The notes beneath the pieces were generated by a model. That model was not told the origin of the DNA. It searched no databases and worked only from the letters and a program-made list of their open reading frames with translations. A stretch of 60,901 nt of DNA, from the NCBI RefSeq assembly GCF_001645385.1, contig NZ_LVHI01000038.1, positions 124,179 to 185,079 of the forward strand. The letters are read 5' to 3'. The position numbers were made by a program, and so were the translations under genes. This document shows positions 55,798 to 60,901 of the stretch, in pieces. This DNA comes from Rhodococcoides kyotonense. GTDB lineage: Bacteria; Actinomycetota; Actinomycetes; Mycobacteriales; Mycobacteriaceae. Position 1 is the first letter of the stretch, and every line of letters starts with the position of its first letter.

Positions 55798-56878
55798 CTA
55801 CTTCGTCCTTGCGTGCCAGCATGCTCGCGTGCGTCGGCGGGTTCTCCGGCACACCTTCGGGGCGTCGGGCAGCGAATTCCTTACGCAGCACGGGCACCAC
55901 TTCCTCGCCCAGCAGGTCGAGCTGCTCGAGCACCGTCTTCAGCGGAAGCCCGGCGTGGTCCATGAGGAACAGCTGGCGTTGGTAGCCGCCGAAGAAGTCC
56001 GCGAAGGTCAGCGTCTTCTCGATCACCTGCTGTGGCGATCCGACGGTCAGCGGCGTCTGCTCGGTGAACTCTTCCATGGTCGGGCCATGGCCGTAGACGG
56101 GTGCGTTGTCGAAGTACGGGCGGAACTCCTTGACCGCGTCCTGGCTGTTCTTGCGCATGAACACCTGGCCGCCGAGACCGACGATGGCCTGGTCGGCGCG
56201 TCCGTGACCGTAGTGTTCGTAGCGCTGCCGGTACAGGTTGATGAGCTGGATGTAGTGCTCTTTCGGCCAGAAGATGTTGTTCGCGAAGAATCCGTCACCG
56301 TGGTACGCGGCGATCTCCGCGATCTCGGGGCTGCGGATCGAGCCGTGCCAGACGAACGGCGGAATGTCGTCGAGGGGGCGAGGCGTCGACGTGAAGCTGT
56401 CGAGCGGCGTGCGGAAATTGCCCTGCCACGTGACGACGTCCTCGGTCCACAGGCGTCGCAGTAGCTGGTAGTTCTCCAGTGCGAGCGGAATGCCTTGTCG
56501 GATGTCCTGTCCGAACCACGGGTACACGGGTGCGGTGTTGCCGCGGCCCATGATCAGGTCGACGCGGCCGTCGGCGAGGTGCTGCAGCATCGCGTAGTCC
56601 TCGGCGATCTTCACCGGGTCGTTGGTGGTGATCAGCGTGGTCGACGTCGACAGGATCAGATTTTCGGTCTGAGCCGCTATGTAGCCGAGCATGGTCGTCG
56701 GCGACGACGGGACGAACGGTGGGTTGTGGTGCTCGCCGGTCGCGAAGACGTCGAGGCCGACGTCCTCGGCGTGCTTGGCGATGGTGACCATCGCCTTGAT
56801 GCGCTCGTGTTCGGTCGGCTCGCGGCCGGTCGTGGGGTCGACCGTGACGTCGCCGACGGTGAAGATTCCGAACTGCAT
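55787..56878 (-). CDS. LLM-class FMN-dependent oxidoreductase (CE1758-like)
   Basis: A 363-residue luciferase-like flavoenzyme. MQFGIFTVGDVTVDPTTGREP at the N-terminus (first 20 residues) is the hallmark of the CE1758 group; HAEDVGLDVFATGEHHNPPF (about 35-54) and LADGRVDLIMGRGNTAPVYPWFG (split, about 100-122) follow. It probably uses FMN rather than F420, on an unknown substrate. It leads an operon with the MarR gene, which overlaps its end. Upstream, CATGCGTTTGCATTG (56895-56909) is an imperfect palindrome near the start and may be the MarR operator. Confidence 0.88.
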   Translation of the reverse strand: MQFGIFTVGDVTVDPTTGREPTEHERIKAMVTIAKHAEDVGLDVFATGEHHNPPFVPSSPTTMLGYIAAQTENLILSTSTTLITTNDPVKIAEDYAMLQHLADGRVDLIMGRGNTAPVYPWFGQDIRQGIPLALENYQLLRRLWTEDVVTWQGNFRTPLDSFTSTPRPLDDIPPFVWHGSIRSPEIAEIAAYHGDGFFANNIFWPKEHYIQLINLYRQRYEHYGHGRADQAIVGLGGQVFMRKNSQDAVKEFRPYFDNAPVYGHGPTMEEFTEQTPLTVGSPQQVIEKTLTFADFFGGYQRQLFLMDHAGLPLKTVLEQLDLLGEEVVPVLRKEFAARRPEGVPENPPTHASMLARKDEVVAL

Positions 56879-56957
56879 GGCGTGCTCCCAAGTTCATGCG
56901 TTTGCATTGACTTGCACTGTAACCGCAGGAGTGGGCGGAGTATTCCGGGGGAGTGGG

Positions 56958-57335
56958 TCAGCTGTCGATCAGCGATGCAGTGCCCGACAGGGCGCGCACG
57001 TCGTAGGACTCGAGCGCGCCGTGCACGAAGCGGTCGCCGGCGATGTTGCCGCGCCGGGTGAACAGGACCGCGTAAGAGGAGAAATGCACCGGCTCGTTCT
57101 CGACGTTGACGCGCGGGACCACGGCCAGCAGGTGGGTGGAGTTGCCGTCGTGTACCTGTTCGACGATCGTGCGGATCTCGTAACCGAGGTCCGTTCGCGT
57201 CACCTCGGTGGACTCGAGTATGGCGCCGCTCAGCACGAGTTGTGCCGCCGCAACCCCGGAAAGTCTGTTCGTGTCGAAGGATCCCGTCAGCTCGTCGCCC
57301 TCGAAAACATAGTGGTTGGCCGCTGTGTAGGACAT
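56958..57335 (-). CDS. Hypothetical protein
   Basis: A 125-residue protein of alternating hydrophobic and polar stretches, consistent with a beta-barrel or lipocalin-like fold (HYVFEGDELTGSFDTN near 8-23; THLLAVVPRVNVENEPVHFSS split near 67-87; SYAVLFTRRGN). There is no signal sequence, membrane segment or catalytic motif. I do not recognise the family. ATG 57335 has little Shine-Dalgarno. The region upstream (57336-57593) holds two copies of AGGTCGTSGGCTG (57348-57360, 57371-57383) and the AT-rich near-palindrome CTGAAAAAATTTTTCAG (57381-57397), which may control it or the divergent GDPD gene. Confidence 0.65.
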   Translation of the reverse strand: MSYTAANHYVFEGDELTGSFDTNRLSGVAAAQLVLSGAILESTEVTRTDLGYEIRTIVEQVHDGNSTHLLAVVPRVNVENEPVHFSSYAVLFTRRGNIAGDRFVHGALESYDVRALSGTASLIDS

Positions 57336-57347
57336 GCGCGCAAGGCT

Positions 57348-57397
57348 AGGTCGTCGGCTGGAGAAGAGATAGGTCGTGGGCTGAAAAAATTTTTCAG
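57348..57397. promoter_or_regulatory. Direct repeats and AT-rich palindrome between hypothetical and GDPD genes
   Basis: AGGTCGT-C/G-GGCTG occurs at 57348-57360 and 57371-57383 (23 bases apart), the second merging into CTGAAAAAATTTTTCAG (57381-57397). The rest of the 258-base gap (57398-57593) shows nothing I can name. Confidence 0.4.
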
Positions 57398-57593
57398 ATC
57401 CGACCCATCCACCCCATCACCTGCCGCGAATCGTAGATGAGACGCCCGCCGCTGCTGTCGCCCCCGACCGCCGTCAGCTGTGGGCGTCTCCCTTTGTCTG
57501 TGGTGTGTCGGGCGTCGATCGTTACCTTTCTGCATGGCGCGGGAAGGGCGTGATTCACCCGATCGTCACGTGCGGTCCATAGCGTCACAAGAC

Positions 57594-58673
57594 ATGCGTC
57601 GCACACTCTTGGTCGCTTTGTCCGCTGCCGCGTTGACTGCCGTGTCCGCGGCTCACGCTCAGGCCCTTCCCATCGATGCCGGGTCGTCGAACAGCGGGTC
57701 GTCGAACACCGGGTCGTCGGAGCCTGCACCCGCCTTCGATCTGCAGGCGCACCGAGGCGGGCTCGGACTTGTCAGTGAGAGCACGATCGCAGCGTTCACC
57801 AACGCACTCGAACTCGGCGTCACGACGTTGGAACTCGACACGCAGATCACGGAGGACGGCGTCGCCGTTGTGACGCACGACCGTCGAGTATCCGACAAGA
57901 AGTGCCTCGACACGGTGCCGGTCTTCGACGGTGACCCCGAGTTTCCCTACGTGGGTAAGTACGTGAACACGCTGACGCTCGCGCAAGTCGAGACGCTCGA
58001 CTGCGGGTCGCTTCGGTTGGCGGACTACCCGGAGCAGCGAACAGTGCCGGGTGCCCGTATGCCTACGTTGACCGAGGTGCTCGACGTGGCGAAGACGTCA
58101 CCGAACGTCCGTCTCAACGTCGAGACGAAGTTCGAAGCGGCAAGCCCGACGGAGACTGCGCCGCGCGAGCAATTCGTCGACATCGTCATCACCACCATCG
58201 AACAAGCCGGAATGCTCGATCGCGTCAGCATTCAAAGCTTCGATTGGGGTGCGCTGCAGCTGGTTCGAGCGATGAGGCCGTCTGTGCCGCTCGTCGCGTT
58301 GACGAACGGCGACTTCCTTCAAGTCGGTCAGGATGGGGCGTCACCGTGGCTCGGCGGACTCGACGTCGACGACTTCGGGGGCGACGGCGTCGCTGCGGCC
58401 GCATCGATCGGCGCGTCTGCGTACTCGCCTGTGCAAGGTAACCCGCAGAACGGGGCGGTGGGAGATCCGGGCTTCGAACTGTATGTCACGCGGCAGATGG
58501 TCGACGACGCCCATGCGCGCGGCATGCGCGTCATTCCGTGGACCGTCGACGATCCCGCGACCATGAACGCACTGATGGACTTGGGTGTCGACGGTATCAT
58601 CACCGACTACCCGAACAGGCTGCGAGATGTCATGGCGCAGAGAGGAATACCGCTTCCCGCGCCGCAGCGGTGA
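57594..58673 (+). CDS. Secreted glycerophosphodiester phosphodiesterase
   Basis: A 359-residue exported GDPD. Signal peptide (MRRTLLVALSAAALTAVSAA, cleavage near AHA-QA) leads to a short Gly/Ser/Asn linker encoded by 15-base repeats (about 57679-57720). The catalytic domain opens with LQAHRGGLGLVSESTIAAF (about 50-68), ELDTQITEDGVAVVTHD (about 80-96) with Glu/Asp metal ligands and the second His, and ends with PWTVDDPATMNALMDLGVDGIITDYP. It hydrolyses glycerophosphodiesters to glycerol-3-phosphate outside the membrane. ATG 57594 is chosen for the signal peptide; in-frame upstream starts exist. Confidence 0.9.
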   Translation: MRRTLLVALSAAALTAVSAAHAQALPIDAGSSNSGSSNTGSSEPAPAFDLQAHRGGLGLVSESTIAAFTNALELGVTTLELDTQITEDGVAVVTHDRRVSDKKCLDTVPVFDGDPEFPYVGKYVNTLTLAQVETLDCGSLRLADYPEQRTVPGARMPTLTEVLDVAKTSPNVRLNVETKFEAASPTETAPREQFVDIVITTIEQAGMLDRVSIQSFDWGALQLVRAMRPSVPLVALTNGDFLQVGQDGASPWLGGLDVDDFGGDGVAAAASIGASAYSPVQGNPQNGAVGDPGFELYVTRQMVDDAHARGMRVIPWTVDDPATMNALMDLGVDGIITDYPNRLRDVMAQRGIPLPAPQR

Positions 58674-58679
58674 CGTGAT

Positions 58680-59594
58680 TCAGCTCAGGTCGTAGACGAC
58701 CCCGGTGAGCTTTTCGCTTTCGTTCCACAGCTTTTCGGCGAGTTCGGGATCTTTGGCCTTGGCCGAGATCTTGGCGGGCCCTGGGGCGCCGCGTGATTCC
58801 ATCAGCCACCTCGGACCCGTGTACGACGCCGGCCCGCCGTTCTCGAGTGCGTCGAGCGTGGGAAGTGATCCGGCGCGGGCGGATTGGGAGATGAACAAAA
58901 GGCCGATCGACGCGGCGAACGAGACGACCTTCGAGCTGCCGAGGCCGTCGGGGCTCGTGTACAGCTCCGTCGAGGAGATGCCGGGGTGGGCGGCGTTGCT
59001 CGTGATGGGGATACCTGCTCTGTCGAGTCGTCGCTGAAGTTCCAGCGCGAACAGCAGATTGGCGAGTTTCGAGTTCGCGTACATGCGCTGCGGGTTGTAG
59101 CCGCGTGTGGCGTGGAGGTCGTCGAAGTTCAGCTTGGGGGCTTGTTTGTGGGCCACCGACGACACGGTGACGACGGTCGCGCTGTCCGCTGCCCGGAGGT
59201 TCGGCATCAGGTGGCCGGTCAACGCGAAGTGACCGAGGTGGTTGGTGCCGAACTGAAGCTCGAACCCGTCCTTGGTCTCGGTGCGCTTCGACGGCATCAT
59301 GACCCCGGCATTGTTGATGAGCACATCGACCTTCGCGGGCGCGGACTCGGCGAAGGAGCGCACAGAATCGAGATCGGCGAGGTCGAGGCGGGCGGTGTCG
59401 ACGACGCCCTGAGGTGCATCTGTGCTCTTCCGGGCTTCTGCGGCGATCTTCTCGGCCGCTGCGTCGGCCTTGTCGAGGTTGCGGCACGCAAGTGTCACGT
59501 GGTCGCCCTGCTTCACCAACTCGAGGGCGGTGAAGTAGCCGATACCGGTGTTTCCGCCGGTGAGAAGTACGCGTCGATGGTTGTTGTCGGACAC
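58680..59594 (-). CDS. SDR-family oxidoreductase (retinol dehydrogenase/protochlorophyllide reductase-like)
   Basis: A 304-residue short-chain dehydrogenase. LLTGGNTGIGYFTALELVKQG (split, about 10-30) holds the TGxxxGIG motif, VDVLINNAGVMMPS (about 88-101) the NNAG, VVTVSSVAHK (about 138-147) the Ser, and YANSKLANLLFAL (about 168-180) the YxxxK. Length and motif detail place it with retinol-dehydrogenase-type SDRs that act on lipophilic alcohols. GTG 59594 is chosen; upstream frame residues are unsupported. It is convergent with the GDPD gene (6 bases between stops) and divergent from the HhH gene. Confidence 0.88.
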   Translation of the reverse strand: MSDNNHRRVLLTGGNTGIGYFTALELVKQGDHVTLACRNLDKADAAAEKIAAEARKSTDAPQGVVDTARLDLADLDSVRSFAESAPAKVDVLINNAGVMMPSKRTETKDGFELQFGTNHLGHFALTGHLMPNLRAADSATVVTVSSVAHKQAPKLNFDDLHATRGYNPQRMYANSKLANLLFALELQRRLDRAGIPITSNAAHPGISSTELYTSPDGLGSSKVVSFAASIGLLFISQSARAGSLPTLDALENGGPASYTGPRWLMESRGAPGPAKISAKAKDPELAEKLWNESEKLTGVVYDLS

Positions 59595-59645
59595 GGCGCC
59601 CAGGGTACGGGAGACCCTAGGATGTGGCCATGAACGAGGTTGAAC

Positions 59646-59846
59646 GTGACTGAACCCGTCAACCGCTTTCCGAAGGGAACGGGCCGTCCGGCGTCGCGGG
59701 CGTTCGACGCTGCAGGTTACCGGTCGTTGGACGAGCTTGCGGGACAGTCGAAATCCGAGCTCGCGAAACTGCACGGCGTGGGGCCGAAAGCATTACGGGT
59801 CGTCGAAGCGGCGCTGCAGGAGCGCGGACTGGACCTGGAACCGTAA
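59646..59846 (+). CDS. Small helix-hairpin-helix protein
   Basis: A 66-residue protein with one HhH motif: SKSELAKLHGVGPKALRVVEAAL (split, about 35-57), with hairpin HGVGPKAL. It resembles stand-alone C-terminal HhH modules that bind DNA backbone non-specifically. GTG 59646 is favoured, with GAGG 6 bases upstream; TTG 59640 is in frame too. A seven-codon frame ATG 59630 to TGA 59653 overlaps the start and might couple translation. It lies only 10 bases before the HNH remnant on the opposite strand. Confidence 0.75.
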   Translation: MTEPVNRFPKGTGRPASRAFDAAGYRSLDELAGQSKSELAKLHGVGPKALRVVEAALQERGLDLEP

Positions 59847-59856
59847 TACCCGCCCG

Positions 59857-59995
59857 TCAGAAGGGTGGTGGTCGGCGTTTGTCGCGGGCGGCGGCAATGG
59901 CTCGGTGTTCGATGTATTTGGCGCGAAGTTCGACGGCGTCGGTGCGTGCTTGTGGGTCGGTGAGGTGTGCGATGTGGGCGAGGGTGGGGGCGTGG
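59857..59995 (-). pseudogene. C-terminal remnant of a DUF222/HNH (13E12-type) endonuclease gene
   Basis: The minus strand encodes about 46 residues ending RAIAAARDKRRPPPF and a stop at 59857, preceded by LAHIAHLTDPQARTDAVELR. This is the usual tail of the actinobacterial DUF222/HNH family. The frame runs straight into the IS3 end at about 59996, so the gene was interrupted by the insertion. The 5' part would lie beyond the IS, outside the window. Confidence 0.6.
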
Positions 59996-60017
59996 TGAAG
60001 TACCCCAGGTTTTGTTC

Positions 60018-60901
60018 CTATGCGGTTACGAGGGCCGGGGTGGCCGACTCGCTGGGTTGTGAGATGTCGATCAGGGTGGTCTCGTATTCAGCCGGGGGCA
60101 TGTAACCGAGCGCTTCGTGCAGACGCTGATGGTTGTACCACCACACGTATTCGAGCGTCGCGAACTCGACGTCGTCGACCGTTCGCCACGGTCCTGACTC
60201 GCTGGGTTGTGAGATGTCGATCAGGGTGGTCTCGTATTCAGCCGGGGGCATGTAACCGAGCGCTTCGTGCAGACGCTGATGGTTGTACCACCACACGTAT
60301 TCGAGCGTCGCGAACTCGACGTCGTCGACCGTTCGCCACGGTCCACGCCGGCGGATCAGCTCGGTCTTGTAGCTCGCGTTGACGCTTTCGGCGAGGGCGT
60401 TGTCGTAGGAGTCGCCAACCGTGCCCACCGACGGTGTGATGCCCAGCTCGATCAAACGATCGGTGTAGGTCACAGACAGGTACTGCGACCCGTGGTCGGA
60501 ATGATGTGTCAACCCGGATAAGCTCGCGTTGACGCTTTCGGCGAGGGCGTTGTCGTAGGAGTCGCCAACCGTGCCCACCGACGGTGTGATGCCCAGCTCG
60601 ATCAAACGATCGGTGTAGGTCACAGACAGGTACTGCGACCCGTGGTCGGAATGATGTGTCAACCCGGATAGATCGGTATTCGCCTGCCACACAGCGTGAT
60701 CGAATGCAGGGAGGGGCAGGTCTTCGGTGCGCATGGACGACGCCACGTGCCATCCCACGATCTTGCGGGTGCACACGTCCGTGACGAAGGCGACGTATGC
60801 GAAACCCTGCCACGTCCGGACGTAGGTGATATCGACCACCCACAATCGATTCGGTTGTGTTGCAACGAAATTACGTTTCACACTGTCCCGCGGCCGCACC
60901 C
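60018..60901 (-). CDS. IS3-family transposase OrfB (integrase core), partial, with two duplications
   Basis: A DDE integrase: Asp in NRLWVVDITYV, Asp in THHSDHGSQYLS, Glu in NALAESVNAS, and the closing region HQRLHEALGYMPPAEYE are diagnostic. The N-terminal helix-turn-helix half is missing because the window ends. Residues covering the second Asp to the Glu are present twice, as is the C-terminal 50 residues, from two in-frame 150-base tandem repeats. A protein with both repeats should not fold as an active transposase. Removing one copy of each leaves a normal sequence, so the repeats may be assembly errors. Confidence 0.85.
   Translation of the reverse strand, partial: VRPRDSVKRNFVATQPNRLWVVDITYVRTWQGFAYVAFVTDVCTRKIVGWHVASSMRTEDLPLPAFDHAVWQANTDLSGLTHHSDHGSQYLSVTYTDRLIELGITPSVGTVGDSYDNALAESVNASLSGLTHHSDHGSQYLSVTYTDRLIELGITPSVGTVGDSYDNALAESVNASYKTELIRRRGPWRTVDDVEFATLEYVWWYNHQRLHEALGYMPPAEYETTLIDISQPSESGPWRTVDDVEFATLEYVWWYNHQRLHEALGYMPPAEYETTLIDISQPSESATPALVTA
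60046..60344. repeat. 150-base tandem duplication in the IS3 transposase (3' part)
   Basis: 60046-60195 is repeated at 60196-60344 with no difference apart from the final base, which is at the junction. Each copy encodes the last 50 residues of the transposase (SGPWRTVDD to ISQPSE). Confidence 0.9.
60371..60670. repeat. 150-base tandem duplication in the IS3 transposase (catalytic part)
   Basis: 60371-60520 is repeated exactly at 60521-60670. Each copy encodes the segment from LSGLTHHSDHG to AESVNAS, with catalytic Asp and Glu. The unit length is identical to that of the other duplication. Confidence 0.9.

Larger units (their letters stand above)
59996..60901 (-). mobile_element. IS3-family insertion sequence (3' part, truncated by window end)
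   Basis: The element holds the orfB integrase gene and one probable terminus, TGAAGTACCCCAGGTTTTGT starting near 59996, with TGAA as IS3 elements often begin. It interrupts the DUF222/HNH gene. The other end, orfA and the first part of orfB lie beyond 60901. Target duplication cannot be checked. Two internal 150-base tandem duplications are described separately. Confidence 0.8.

Overview
The window is high-GC actinobacterial DNA, most likely from Rhodococcus/Rhodococcoides or a close relative in the Mycobacteriales. The evidence is frequent GTG starts, many 1-4 base gene overlaps, F420/FMN luciferase-like oxidoreductases, an AlkB alkane hydroxylase, a mycobacterial-type endonuclease IV, an IdeR-like iron box and a DUF222/HNH (13E12-type) gene remnant. 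Both ends are repetitive: tandem hairpin repeats at 1-328 and an IS3-family transposase at 59996-60901. It therefore looks like a whole draft contig. There are no rRNA genes, no prophage and no CRISPR array. One tRNA is present, an initiator tRNA-Met.

Layout. 341-2427: three tandem AIM24-family paralogues. 2517-7481: F420-type oxidoreductase, VOC protein, secreted HtrA-like protease, SnoaL-like protein, secreted metallophosphoesterase. 7489-12434: an IclR regulator divergent from a lyase / aconitase-like large and small subunit / MHS transporter operon. 12462-16896: DUF72 protein, small alarmone synthetase, Zn-ribbon protein, lipoprotein serine hydrolase with a coupled HTH regulator, membrane protein. 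16862-22050: AfsR-like regulator and a SNF2-type helicase. 22122-25097: VOC protein, lactate-oxidase-family flavoprotein, GH13 hydrolase. 25171-27318: TPP riboswitch, SDR and NtaA/SnaA-type monooxygenase. 27282-32905: hydrolases, a stand-alone LeuA regulatory domain behind a branched-chain amino acid leader peptide, an AAA ATPase, AlkB, a monoacylglycerol-lipase-like protein. 32902-36915: amidohydrolase, dienelactone hydrolase, quinone oxidoreductase, ABC1/UbiB kinase. 37038-39246: DUF998 protein, PopR-like activator, two clpP genes. 39402-43752: tRNA-fMet, LON-domain protein, hydrolase, A-PCP-TE synthetase. 43883-50484: FtsX-type ABC transporter, nfo, half of an NRPS condensation/epimerization domain behind an iron box, DUF309, Bcr/CflA exporter. 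50552-59846: small oxidoreductases, AlkA-like glycosylase, RNase HI, a MarR/LLM operon, a secreted GDPD, SDR, HhH protein. 59857-60901: HNH remnant cut by IS3.

How the genes work together. Several small units have readable local control. The IclR gene faces a catabolic operon whose promoter carries an IclR-like palindrome. The PopR-like gene converges on a clpP pair whose upstream region holds TCTGCC-N3-GGCAGA, the palindrome known from Streptomyces clpP3P4. The TPP riboswitch precedes two oxidoreductases that belong to no known thiamine gene set. A 13-residue Ile/Leu/Val/Val leader with mutually exclusive hairpins precedes an orphan LeuA regulatory domain. Most transcription units end in long GC-rich hairpins with GTGCGCG-type bases, and three of them share a GAATGTATA apex. 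Functions are inferred from sequence alone; no database searches were run.
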